This document shows positions 22,601-34,152 of a DNA stretch of 64,000 nucleotides, one piece after another. Position 1 is the stretch's first letter, and every line of letters starts with the position of its first letter. The notes under the pieces are model-generated. The model made no database searches, was not told the DNA's origin, and saw only the letters and a list, made by a program, of their open reading frames with translations. The stretch spans positions 1-64,000 of the forward strand of contig CANNZV010003196.1 of NCBI GenBank assembly GCA_947561585.1, read 5' to 3'. The position numbers and the translations under genes are program-made. Source of the DNA: Caprella mutica (taxonomy: Eukaryota; Arthropoda; Malacostraca; Amphipoda; Caprellidae).

Positions 22601-23782
22601 CTATATTTCTTTACTTTTATTCTGGAAAAATCGAAGGCAATCATATTGTAGATATCATTATGGAAAATCGAATGCAAAAAACCGCAATGCTCTAGCTTCA
22701 ACCAAAAAACAGGTGGGGGGTTTAGAATTACAAGATTTGTAGATCTCAGAATTAGTAGGAATTTCCTTTCAAAGTTTGATGATCTGACACGCAGCATCCA
22801 TCCGCTTCGAAGGTTTGGGGACAACTGACTAATCTCTCTGCATTCATTGGTGTGTGCGTGCTATAGTGGTAGGTTAGATACCAGATATAGCGAGATAATT
22901 AATTATTACGAATTATAATTGGCTGAGAGATGGTTTATAGAGTACATATTGACTCCCTACCCCCCGACCCACTTTTCCCTTTCTCCCCAGGGGGTTAGAG
23001 TTATACGAGACTTCTGATATTTTGCACACACTATAAGAAGGTTATAAAGCAAATATTTACACAATAAAAAAAAAGATAAAATTTTGAGATTTCTTCGGAG
23101 GGCGGTGGCCTTAAAATTGTAGTTGGATTAAAAACTGAATTCAACATGGTTATGCACAGTGAAGTGTTTGTAAAAATTAACTAACTTCGTAGTGATCGAG
23201 ATTGTGGAAGTGAACGACAATACACAATTGTACTCCATGAAGCAGCTTCCAATTTTGTCAATCAGGCAATTCTATTCATAGTAGCTAGTGATTTAAAAAA
23301 AGGATTTTCGGTGCAGGCTAATTTGATCTGGTGATTAAAATCTTGGATGCACGATATTAGAATTTTGTTGGAGGACCGAATCAGGCTATGCCGTATGAAT
23401 TTGGTCGTCCAGCAACACTTTCAAATTAATTTAGTAAATTTCAATTAAATGAAAAGGAATAATAAAAAATGTATAAAATGAAAAGTGGAAAAACTAAACC
23501 AGTGTTTATTTTTTCAATGAAGGGGCTCTTGACAGTACCCCCTATTGAGAGATAGGTACTCACAGAGTGTAGCTACCTACCTACCTACATTGTAGCTACC
23601 TATTGAGAGGTAGGTACTTAATCACTTAAGATTAAAACTGCCACTTCTTCTAGTTATTTTCCCAATCACTTCTCAACTGTGGATTTTTTGGGAACCTAAG
23701 TAGTTCAATTACATTATGAACAGCAACTTCAAAACTCCCAAACACTGCACAGACCATTGGCATTATTAGATTATTATTTAAC
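22600..23782. other. Intergenic, no gene supported
   Basis: No recognisable protein. Short motif GTAGCTACCTA repeats around 23570-23610. Confidence 0.4.
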
Positions 23783-23790
23783 TAATTTAT

Positions 23791-26416
23791 CAGAGCTGGG
23801 CGTGCGAACCTTTTTTTAGGTTCCGAATCCGAACCCGAATTTTCGTTGATTTTGGGTTCCGAACCTTCGTATAGCGAACCCAATTTGGAAAAGTTTGGTC
23901 CGAACATTTGTTCCGAACCAAACATTTAGTCCGAACATTTGTAAGCTAACCTCTGATTTTCTAGATATATATTTTATATCTAAAAGTTAAGAAAAATAAA
24001 AGTAAACTACAGTCTACACATTTATATTCGGCCCTTTTACTAACTTATGCTTCCTAGGCTATTAGGGCAACCTATATATATAAAAAAACAGTTTTTTCAA
24101 CTAGATACTAACTATTTGTCAGAAACAAGTTACAACGAGGTTTCACTCTATGTTAAAAAAACACATGTCTTATTTATAAACCTACGTTAGTGTATTTTGA
24201 CCAGTTGTTAGTTTTTGTACTAAACTAATGTGTACCAAATTTCAAGTAAAAATATTGAATATATAAGGAGAAATAAATAACTGAGTGGGCTGAACTGTTA
24301 TTGGATGGAGTATGAACCAATCACAGCTCGCGCATTTGTCTCTACTACATAAAACGTGGACACATTCTTGCGTATTGGGTAACCAATCTGTATTTCTACG
24401 TTGCCACACGTCACTAATTAAAGTACAATTAATTTCATAGTTTACGCTGATTTACGCCGATACGTAGAAATTTAACTTTTGAATTAAAAAATATAGTTGG
24501 TATTTATGTAGGAACAAAGTCAAGAACGGCCAGTACATTTAAAGAAATGACATGAAATATGTAAAGTAATATAAAAAAGATATGCCTATAAACCATACCT
24601 ACGTCAAATTCATTAGGGTTAATATAATAAATTTATAATAATAATTATACTGTGACTTCATATGACTACATAATAGAGGATTTGCACTGGTAGAGTTGCT
24701 ATTTCATGAAATACAACTAATTTAGATAATTTACTAAATAGGTATGAGAGATTCTTAGAAAACTTACGAATATTTGTGTAGACTAACCTAAATATGTTCA
24801 CTATAGAGGTAAGTTCGCTATACCGGATTTTACTATTCAGCGTGATTCACTATACAGGAGTTCACTATAAGGGAGTTCCACTGTACTTACTATACTTAAT
24901 AAGTTAGTATCATTGAGTATGACTGAATGAGCATTAAGTATCTTTAAAGTTCCTCTCCAGTCTCCACTCCAATACGTAGTTTAAGTTGTTATTCTGAATT
25001 TTCTTCTAACCTCCGAATTTCATGCAAAGAAAAATTAAAACCAACTCTGTCGTCATAACAATGCAAGACAGTGTATCCATATTAAAGTATCCAAGTATCT
25101 AATTAAATCATTTTTAAGTTTTTACTATTAGTTTTCAATTTTTCATTTATATTACAACATTTTTGATTAATCCGATCTAGAGAACTGATATAAAAACTTT
25201 TTGCATTTTGTTTGAATATGAAAGTACTATAGATACCGTATTATGCTATTCCTATACTCTATTTGCTTGCTTAACTTTTTCTTCTATTCAATATATTAGA
25301 AAGGTCAGACAGTGAAGATTACTGTGAATATTTCTCAAAGTTATTTATATTATAACTTATATACATATAATATTATAATACCTATATATAAATTATAATC
25401 AATTCAATTGTAAAGCAAAATAGCTTAAACTATCTGTTCAGCCTACCTACTTAGCCGTCAAAAGTTAGCTCATTTGAGTCATTTCAATATTTTTTCTTTT
25501 AAAAACCTTCATTTGATATTTAGTATTTCATACATTAGTAAAAGCAAAAGAAAAAATCATCATTCAAAATAAAAGTAACAAGCTAAGACAAGAAACAAAT
25601 ATTTATAAGATGTTATTGTACGAAGCTTGGAGTGCGCAATTGTTCTCGCACATATTTGATCTCGCTAAGCCGCTATAAGAGTTACAGATAATTGATTATA
25701 GTGAAATATTCACCCTTATGTACTGAAAAACACTCTTGCATCTAATGCCTGGAAAGATCTCTGATATATTCCTAATATTATTATAGATTTGAATAAATGC
25801 TCATAATATGAGTATATTACCATTTATCACCTTCGTTTTTGTCTAATCGTATGTATTTATGCAAAAAATTAAACGATTGAAAAGAAAGCTGTAAAATCGG
25901 TCTTGAATTTAAGTTATTATTATTTTTCCATGAGGACTGGTTAGCCAACGGCTAAGGTACTAGGACAGGGTGTTATGTAATGTTACCTAATATATACGTT
26001 TATAACCTTACCTATAGTTCTACATATTTTAAGCAATTTTAATTGAGATTTGAGGGAACATAAACCGTTATTAAAGAATTAACATGTTAAGATTATTATA
26101 AAACTTACCGCTATTCAGGAAAGGATGAATAACGTAATGGAAGAAGAGCGGGGAAAGACTCATGTTCTTCGCTTCAGTGTTAAGCAGAAACCTATGTATA
26201 TATAATAGTAGCCGTGAGGTACGGTACATGTTCAGAACGTAAAATAATTAAATGAACGGGTCAGTTTTCCCCGGGTACGGAGGTTCGGACTTGCTAAAAA
26301 GACGTTCCGAACACTGAAGTCCGAACCGTTTTTGAAGAGGTTCCGAATCCGAATGTCCGAACCCATTTTCCAGTCCGAACCGGTTCGCGAACATTCATGC
26401 GGAACGCCCAGCTCTG
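23791..26416. mobile_element. Non-autonomous hAT element, 2.6 kb, perfect 8-bp TSD
   Basis: Terminal inverted repeats are CAGAGCTGGGCGT / CGCCCAGCTCTG. They are flanked by the identical octamer TAATTTAT at 23783-23790 and 26417-26424. An 8-bp TSD and CAG ends are diagnostic of hAT. Within about 150 bp of each end there are many copies of TCCGAAC and GGTTCCGAA in both orientations, the expected transposase-binding subterminal repeats. The interior has no hAT transposase or dimerisation domain, so it depends on a partner in trans. A group of TTCACTATA-type repeats lies at 24795-24890. Confidence 0.85.
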
Positions 26417-26746
26417 TAATTTATGTAAGATTATTCAAGTAATACTTTGACAGGCAGGTACGAATACAGAAGCGTGCTACAAAGTAAACAAACTCTGAAG
26501 GATCTACGTGACGTCACAACCACGACGTGCAGAGCATGTGTTATTTTGGTTTTCTACCGAGCATACCCGTTAAGTTATTATATAATGCTTCTTAATGTTG
26601 AGAAATATTTTCTGTATTCGGAAACTGCAATATATTCTGCCGGCTTGGCTTCTCCAGCTTACAAGCAGGTAGTCGAGCTTATCAAGTTAGCTGTTTTAAT
26701 GAATCACTTAGATCTGCCGTTGCCAGTGTGATCAATGTAGACTTAG

Positions 26747-27713
26747 AGAGAAGAGAGATCAGCGACTTCTTGGGTTCGTGCAACTCATCCGGTTGACTTT
26801 GGTGGACTAAGTTGTATGAGAGCTGGAGACATTGCCTTAGCTGATTTTGTGTATTCAATGTATTCAGTTAGTGATTGGGTTGTAATTATTTTTTGTAATA
26901 TTAATGTAGTTGACAAAGGAGAACTTACGGATGCAGTTGGGACATGGAGGAGGGGTTTACAGGCTGAACTCCCAGTAACAGTCCATGAGTCCAGTCAAAA
27001 GAAGAGATACACAACGTGTTCATTTATAAATGGAGTGTCTGATGGCTAGAGATGATCAGGTAGCGAGTGCACAACTGTTATATACATCTCTCAAGGAAAC
27101 TGGAGTGTGGTTGAATGCTATTCCCATACCGTCGTAAGATACACAGCTTGATCCAGAGGTCCTGATTGTAGCCATTGTTCTAAGAGTGGGTACCAGAGTT
27201 TGAGAAACTATTTATTGCCGATATGATAGTTGGATGGATGTCAGAGGACTTCATGACCTGTCTTATAGGTACAGTTATGGGCGTCAACCAAGATCTGCGG
27301 CAATTTATGATGTTGTAAAAAGGGCTTTGCAGAGTGAAGGACTTTCCTCAGTGCTTGAGCCTTCGGGCTTTGGCAGGGAGGATGGTAAGCACTCAGTTCG
27401 TATAACTGTGTTCCCTTACATAGATGGAAAGACTCTAATTTGGGATTGCACATGTGTCGAAATTTTCGCCGAGACACACCTCAATGATTCCGTGTTGTGG
27501 CCGGATCAGTCACTGGGGCCGCTGAAGAAATACTCCGTCTATGGTGATGCTTATATATTTTAGCCAATTGCTATAGAGACCACAGTAGCGTACGGCAGTA
27601 CGAACGATCCTAGGGAGTCTGACTGGTTCCAATAGCGAATGGCTCTATTGATCCAGAGCGGGAATGCCATTAGCACCTTTCAGCTGCGATTGGGGAGTTT
27701 TAGGGCAGTCTAG
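26747..27713 (+). pseudogene. C-terminal part of a LINE-like reverse transcriptase ORF with restriction-like nuclease region
   Basis: Read in order, it begins with a segment RSATSWVRATHPVDFGGLSC then MRAGDIALADFVYS. A frameshift lies near 27030. The next frame runs from 27042 (MARDDQVASAQLL) to 27713 with four in-frame stops. The later part has RGLHDLSYRYSYGR (a degraded Cys/His finger), then LEPSGFGREDGK and DGKTLIWDCTCVEIF. The last two resemble a PD-(D/E)xK restriction-like endonuclease motif as found at the C-terminus of REL-type LINEs; the PD dipeptide is absent here. The RT domain itself is missing upstream, consistent with 5' truncation. Assignment rests on remembered family pattern, not a search. 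Confidence 0.5.
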
Positions 27714-27714
27714 T

Positions 27715-28905
27715 AAACTCCTTCCGGGTATTCTCAATTCCTCCTCACGATCTCAGTCGTAAGCTTCAAAAGGAATTTCCTTTTCTGTAAAGACTTTATT
27801 CTTCTTGTCTTTATTGGAAAATTTTGAATTTAAAACATAAAAGAAATGAATTGTTTTTATTAATTTGACAATTAACATACAATATATGAATAATTTTCTA
27901 TTATCCATGTTTAATAATACCTTAAAAACTTACAAATCAAGACTGTTCAGGTAGTCAGGTTTGTGAAGAAAATGTTTTAGCATGACATTTTCTCTAAAAC
28001 TCTCCAATGAAAACTAAGGAGTTGGTAGTGACCTATTTCCAGTCATTTAGTGTTTTCCCATCCAAAAATAGTATTAAATAAAAAGTGAGGCAGACTTCGA
28101 CATACAATTTCGTGCCAAATTATCATTATTGAATTATCTTTCAGTGTTTTAATTTTAAAAAAATTGTCGAGGAAAAATCCAACGGGGATACGACCGGCAG
28201 GGAAAAGTCCTTTTCCCGTAGAATCATAAATAAATGCATGTTTCCAAACTACTATATTGTTGGGTAGGTAATGCATGAATGTATTATAATTAATTTAACT
28301 TCTCTAAATAAAATTAATATCCATCTCATATCAATGTTTTTTTTTTCAAAGCAGTTTCTCATTCGTCTCTTTTTTCGTAATTTTTCCAACATTGGAACGT
28401 TCGTTCAAATCGTTAGGGCATTCCAAAAACCTGGAATGCGAAACATCTCGCAAATTCCGAGAAAATAAATTTTCAGAACTGTAAGAATAAAATTTAGATT
28501 TCAATTTTCAAAGGATGGAATTCAGGAATGCCGAAATAACAATGGATATTTGTATATACATAGTAGATAGAGTATATAATAACCCTCTATTCTAACGAAT
28601 TGTTTCATTATGCTAAATATAATGAGCAGTATAGTTTATATTTGAATATCTTGCTTCATAATAATGAAATTGAAATCTTGTATCGAAATAATTGTGATAT
28701 AATGAACAGAAACGCTTTAGAATTGACTCAATATCAATTAATTCAAGAGTAGTAAAATATGCAGAGCCAATTCCGAAACGTTACTCTCGTCAGTTAAATT
28801 CAACACTTCTAATATTATGATATTTGAACAACCTATAAAGTTGGGTTCAAAATTATTTAAAATTGCCTATTTCATTTTTTGCAAAATTATCCTATCCTAG
28901 GGCAA
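27715..28905. other. AT-rich intergenic, nothing recognised
   Basis: No domain-bearing ORF, no tandem repeats and no inverted ends were seen. Confidence 0.4.
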
Positions 28906-28907
28906 CG

Positions 28908-29264
28908 GTCAAGAGCCCCCCTAGGTCATAAGCACCTAGTTAAACAAATGAAGAACTACTTAGATAGAAATATCTGAGAGTTGCTAATGTAGTCTGTTGT
29001 ATCCGCTAGTTTGTTGTACTGCACACTTCATGTTTGTCTAATGACCTGGCAGGGGGGTTCGGGGGGCGGCACGCCCCCCTATATACATATATTTTATGTC
29101 AAATCAGTAATGAACTACAAAAGTGTCAATAAGGATTAAATAATATAGGTAAATAAGGATTTAAAAACAGGGGACTCGTGACCGGGAGGGCTCTTGACCT
29201 AGGGGGGCTCATGACCGGGGAGGGGGGGGGGGGGCTTATGACCTACACCCATGCAGTTCGTACA
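28908..29264 (+). mobile_element. C-tract MITE copy
   Basis: It starts GGGCAACGGTCAAGAGCCCC and contains CAGGGGGGTTCGGGGGGCGG and its complement CCCCCC. It ends with a 16-base G tract and CTTATGACCTACACCC. The left terminal base pairs are altered. No TSD. Confidence 0.75.
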
Positions 29265-29284
29265 AACTAATTAAACGACTCTAT

Positions 29285-29416
29285 TGTAACACAATGATAT
29301 TCGTTTAGGTAATAAAATGACTACAGAATAACACAATGGTACTATTGAAGTAAAAAGTACTACATAATATTACAATGGTGAACGTTCCAAGAAATAAAAT
29401 AACTACATAATATCAC
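29285..29416. repeat. About 40-bp tandem array, left part
   Basis: Units of ATAACACAATGGTGTACATT plus CCAAGTAATAAAATAACTAC, here more diverged than at 30714-30985. Split by the element at 29417. Confidence 0.7.
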
Positions 29417-30713
29417 GGTGCTAGGATGTTTTTGGTTAATAGACGTTTCGTTAACCAACGGTTCGTTACTAGGACGTTTCCAGACGAGAGCTTTTCAAAA
29501 AAAAAAAAAAATGAAATGAGTTTTATACTACAGATTGTACAAATCCAATTCAATATAAATATATATTTAAATATGTATTAAATTTTTTCACCCTATATTT
29601 TTTTATTAGAAAAAAATACTAGATATAAGAATTAAAATATAAAAGATAGTGAAAATGTTAAGATATAGAATCTTTTCTTTCATGATCGAAAATATTTATT
29701 ATCTTCGCAAATATGCCGAAGGTTATGTTATTTTCATTGGGTAACATCTGGTAATTGAATTTTTACCATAAAGTTAAAACATTTTAGAATATATCAAAAA
29801 CAAAAGATTTTCCCAATGTTGGCAGTGTAGAGCAAGTGAGTTCTCGAACTGAACCACATTTTCGATCTTATGAGGAAAAAGTAAAGTAGAATAATTCTTG
29901 TTATTTAACTTCTATATCTGTTATTCATAAAATTTTCAATTACAACTTTTCTAATCAAAGATATTAAGTTATGATTGTTTATTTTAATACCTCTGATTAT
30001 AATCAATACATAACCAGATACTTAGCAGAACAATAAAATGTATGTTAAACCGTATAATTTAAAGTAGTATTAATTCTTAAATGTATGTTATTGGTATAAC
30101 GAATTGGTATAACCCCTTACAAATTAAAAAAAATAATGAAATAACGAATCGTCCCACTAACGAAACGGCCTGGTAACAAATCGTCCGTAAACGAAACGTC
30201 CGGTCACCAATAATAATAATAATTTAGTAGGGGTTTAACGTCTGCTTTGGAACCAAAAACCATATCACTGACGTCAAAAGGAAATTAAATACAAGGGACT
30301 AGAAGAAGCAGTCAAAAAGGAAAGTGGCTCCATGAACAAAGTCACTTACTACCACCGTCGGTGAAAATGCTCATGGATGCAGAAAAGCTACTCCATGAAT
30401 GCAGTTACTTACCAAGGAATGTGACGAAACGGGACTCAAGCACCGGTGGCTGCACTCACGGATGGAAGAGGAAAATGAAGAGGTGATAGTAAATGAAGCC
30501 TACCTAACACAAAATCTAAGACCTCGTAGTTGAAGAGCATAACCCTAGCGCTATCCTCTAAAACTGCAAGTAGCGTTAAAAAAAATGATAAACATGGTAA
30601 AAATGAAAAAAGACAATCCAAATTACAACAGTTCGGGGCCCAAGGACGCCACCCCCCTTCTCTTCCATTAACCATAGACAGCTTCAGGATAGAGCCCCTG
30701 GGGGCCCGGTCAC
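29417..30713. mobile_element. Foldback element with GGACGTTTCGTTA repeats, holding a retroposon
   Basis: The left end is GGTGCTAGGATGTTTTTGG and the right, read inward, is GTGACCGGACGTTTCGTT. Copies of GACGTTTCGTTA lie inside both ends. Flanks TAATATCAC and CAAAATCAC fit a degraded 9-bp TSD. A retroposon is inserted at the right end, so its terminus appears twice (30200-30210 and 30706-30716). Related ends occur at 50206 and 60826. Confidence 0.7.
30211..30705 (-). mobile_element. Full 495-bp retroposon, 11-bp TSD
   Basis: Flanked by CCGGTCACCAA on both sides. On its own strand it begins CCCCCAGGGGCTCTATCC and ends CCCCTACTAAA with a (TTATTATTA) tail. It is near-identical over its length to 8024-8520. 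A long open frame on this strand runs beyond the element into the array and is judged fortuitous. Confidence 0.75.
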
Positions 30714-30985
30714 CAAAATCACAACGGTGTACATTCCAAGTAATAAAATAACTACATAGTAACACAATGGTGTACATTCCAAGTAATAAAATAACTACAT
30801 AACACAACGGTGTACATTCCAAGTAATAAAATAACTACATAGTAACACAATGGTGTACATTCCAAGTATTAAAATAACTACATAACACAATGGTGTACAT
30901 TCCAAGTAATAAAATAACTACATAATAACACAATGGTGTACATTCCAAGTAATTAAATAACTACATATTTCATAATGACACAATG
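30714..30985. repeat. About 40-bp tandem array, right part
   Basis: Seven units of AACACAATGGTGTACATTCC plus AAGTAATAAAATAACTACAT, highly homogeneous. Some units lack an AGT step, giving alternating 36- and 40-bp lengths. Confidence 0.9.
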
Positions 30986-30999
30986 GTTCCAGACAATAG

Positions 31000-31770
31000 A
31001 AAGACTCAATGATACCGCTAAGGTGTTCGTTCCAGGTGTTGCGGCCGGATAATGTAAATCCAAAGTTTTTTAGCGCATATATTTTCACTTCAATCCTACA
31101 CAAAGGCCCAGGCTACTCGGGGCTTTAAATTTCAATAGTATGAATAATCAATAAGTGATATACGGACTCAAAAAGCCTGAATCTTCAATGCTTCAAAATA
31201 AAAAAGATTGAAAGAAAAAGGAAAAAGCAGACAATATATTACGCTGGGAAATTTACAAAGTATCAAAGAATTTACATTTTACAGTTCTCTTGAAAGACTG
31301 ACCAGAATATTTATCCTTAGGTTATTCAGGAACAGAATAGTGGATGTGTTCATCGGTTCATATTTTTCTATATCGTGGCAGCTAATGAAAGTTCACATTC
31401 CTGTTTCTTCTCCATGATGATTATAAGTTATTGTAAAGATATATCAGGGTTTAATAGATAATTCAAAATTTGATCAGGAAATATTCCTGAAGATCGAGTT
31501 ATCTTATTGTTTATATGTATGGCATGAAGCAAGTAGGTTGGTTGACTAATCAGGGGTTATTTATTCAAAAATGGAATGGGGTTTATTTTCAGAATCTTAC
31601 GAATTAATTAGAAGAAAAAATAGTCTTTTTTAATTTAATAAAAAAACGAACACCAAGTGTTTTAAAATCTTTTGACGGTTTAAAGTGACTCAATGGATAA
31701 AAAATGTTAATAGATTATTTAATTCAGATAAAATTCACTACCAAGGAAAACAAATCAATAATCAGTAGAT
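31000..31770. other. Intergenic, no firm gene
   Basis: One 69-codon ORF at 31208-31417 is open but has no convincing domain. No repeats were recognised. Confidence 0.35.
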
Positions 31771-31774
31771 ACTT

Positions 31775-31865
31775 AATAAAAGCGGCTCGAGCCGTACGGC
31801 TGCAGACGCGTCGCTCAAGCCGCTGATATGCTTTCCAATGCTACGATTGTAGCCGCTCTACAATT
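31775..31865. repeat. GCGGCT-rich palindromic fragment
   Basis: AGCGGCTCGAGCCGTACGGC and TCAAGCCGCTGAT resemble parts of the two repeats at 33392 and 33888. Confidence 0.4.
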
Positions 31866-32127
31866 AATTATTTAAAATGCCTAAATTGAAAACGAATATT
31901 CTTTTCTGATAATTTTCGTCTTGTGTTTATATATTTGATAGGAATTTAAAGATGAATGATAGGAAATTTATATATTGTTTATGGGAAGCTCAAAGCTGTA
32001 TTACAAATACTACTACTCAAATATTTTGAGGTAAGTGAATAATAATTTATTCATTATCCGAAATAAATAGGGTGAGTTACGAAATATCGGACAGTTTCAC
32101 ATATAAGAAATAACTCTATAAACTAAT

Positions 32128-32769
32128 ACACAATGTGTTTTTGCATGTTGGTTGGTTGCAAGAAATATATGTCACGCTCAAATTTTTTTGACTTACATTT
32201 TTTGACTCAAATTTTCACATTATTGTTACATATTTTTTGTCTAAATAAAATTTTTAACCAATTTTCTCAACATAAATTTTTTTCACATCAACTTTCTAAT
32301 TTTTTTTCTTTTACTATTGATAACCCATTAATTTTAATGAGAAGTACACAAGTATTTGATAATAATTTATCATTTTTAACATAAGAAAAATGTAACCTGA
32401 TACACACGGGATTATATTGATATGATTTTTTATTTAAATGGAAAAGTACACTTCTATCGGAATTAAGCTACACCAATATTATACTATTGAAAACCCGGTA
32501 TTTTGAACGGGAAAATAGGAGTGTGATAGATAGATGACAACAGCCTAGTGTATTTCCCATCAAAACTAATGGGTTATCAATAGTAAAATGAAAAATTAAA
32601 TATAAATGGAAAATATATACCTATTTAAAAAATATATTTGAACAAATTTATCATGTAAATAAATTTATGTGAATAAATTTTTCATGTAAATAATGTTTTA
32701 TATGTACATTTTTTTCAAATGTGAAGGCGTGACATTTTTCTTACAACCAACAGACAAAAATACACTGTG
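32128..32769. mobile_element. Foldback element with arms of about 225 bp
   Basis: The left arm (32128-32355) and right arm (32546-32769) are imperfect inverted copies. Matching blocks are GTTGGTTG, GTCACGC, ACTATTGATAACCCATTA and GTACAC/GTGTAT. A loop of about 190 bp separates them. The inner motif TATTGAAAACCCGGTATTTT also occurs at 19366 and 32486. No ORF and no clear TSD. Confidence 0.65.
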
Positions 32770-33184
32770 CATTAGTATATACAGTATGGGCCACAAAAAT
32801 GTTTCCGCTTTTTCAAATACTTGTAAATCGTTAACCAATGAACGAAAAAACTGTATCGTGGTCTGTTTTTCCCGCCTCTTATTGTAATACTAACAGGTAA
32901 AAACATTTTTGAACTGATGGACATAGTTTAAGAACAGGTAAACGAGTGAGGGTGATTATTTTTGTCATTGCGCGAAGGTTATTCTTAGAGCTAACTCAGT
33001 GATTTTACTTACTGAACGGCAGTGAATAAAAGGAAAAAAATTATAATGGTATACATTGTAATACAGAGTGCTTACACTTCTTTCTTGGAAACTATTTGTA
33101 AATTGAACAAAATCAGTGACATTTTGATCTCATTGAAATTTTCACTTTGATTATTCCTTCTTCGCTTGTTCATGGTATGGTTAA

Positions 33185-33316
33185 GGCCCGCTTCACACAT
33201 GCATTTCACAAAAATCACATACAATTTTACTTCAGCGATGAAAAAACGCAAGTGTGAACACTTTTTAAGAAGACCTTTTTCTCCGCGCTGATAAAAATGC
33301 AAGTGTGAAGCGGGCC
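33185..33316. mobile_element. 132-bp MITE with GGCCCGCTTCACAC ends
   Basis: Perfect inverted ends GGCCCGCTTCACAC / GTGTGAAGCGGGCC are flanked by TTAA on both sides. The flank may be a TTAA TSD (piggyBac type) or TA, because the flank is itself palindromic. Confidence 0.75.
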
Positions 33317-33391
33317 TTAACTATGCAATGAACAAGCGAAGAACGAATATTCCTAGTGAAAACTTCTATAAGATCAAAGTGTCACTGAACG

Positions 33392-33590
33392 ATTACTACT
33401 AGTCGCAGCGGCTGGACTGCTCCAAGAGCAAGTCCAGTCGTACCGGATCGAGCCACTGGCCTAGAGCCGCTTCGGCCGTACGGCTGTAGAACCTCCATTG
33501 GAAAAGGGTACATGGGATATATCGGATAGCAGTCCAAAAGGAGAGCCGGGCGGCTCGTCTCTAGCTGCTTCAGTCGCCGCATTGGAATTA
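33392..33590 (-). repeat. GCGGC-rich repeat, copy 1
   Basis: About 195 bp, similar throughout to 33888-34084. Both are bounded by ATTACTACTAG and CGCATTGGAA. The minus strand keeps a similar reading frame of more than 60 codons in both copies (…LDCYPIYP-YPFPME…QPYGRSGSR…). Confidence 0.7.
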
Positions 33591-33887
33591 GACAAGGTGG
33601 AGCAGCTTTACAACCGACACTTTCATTTTTTTTTCAATTGCTAATTATTTTATTAGCATCAAGTAATTTATTTGTAATAATAATAAATTTATTAATATTA
33701 ACAATTTAATTAATATTAATAATTTTATTAATATTAATTAGTTTATTAATAAAATTAATTTATTAATATTAATTAATTTATTAATATTGACTGGAAATAG
33801 GACCAAAGATACCTAAATTAACAGCAAACTTTGTATGTTATCTCGCTTCACTTATTTACCCTCCAAATATTAAAGGGAGCTGTAAAA

Positions 33888-34084
33888 ATTACTACTAGCC
33901 GCAGTGGATGGATTGCTACTGGGTCGACTCTAGTCGTAGTTGCTTGAGCCCCTAGCCTAGAACCACTTCGGCCGTACGGCTGTTGTCGCTCCATTGGAAA
34001 GGGGTACGTGGGATATATCGGATAGCAGTCCAAAACGAGAGCCGAGCGGCTCGAAACACGTGGCTCTAGCCGCCGCATTGGAAC
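33888..34084 (-). repeat. GCGGC-rich repeat, copy 2
   Basis: Direct repeat of 33392-33590, about 500 bp away. The best-conserved block is GGGATATATCGGATAGCAGT plus CCAAAA. Confidence 0.7.
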
Positions 34085-34152
34085 TCCACCTTTAGAAACC
34101 AGATCTAAAACCCCGTATCGGTTCTATCCGTATGCCAGCCTGTGTTTGCTTA

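Noticed and set aside
30436..30822. 128-codon minus-strand ORF
   Set aside because: It runs from a tandem array through the retroposon; the frame is explained by repeat composition, and no domain is visible.
31208..31417. ORF with FYSSLERLTRIFILRLFRNR, faintly like a BEL/Pao polyprotein segment
   Set aside because: The match is short, neighbouring conserved blocks of such polyproteins are absent, and no LTRs were seen.
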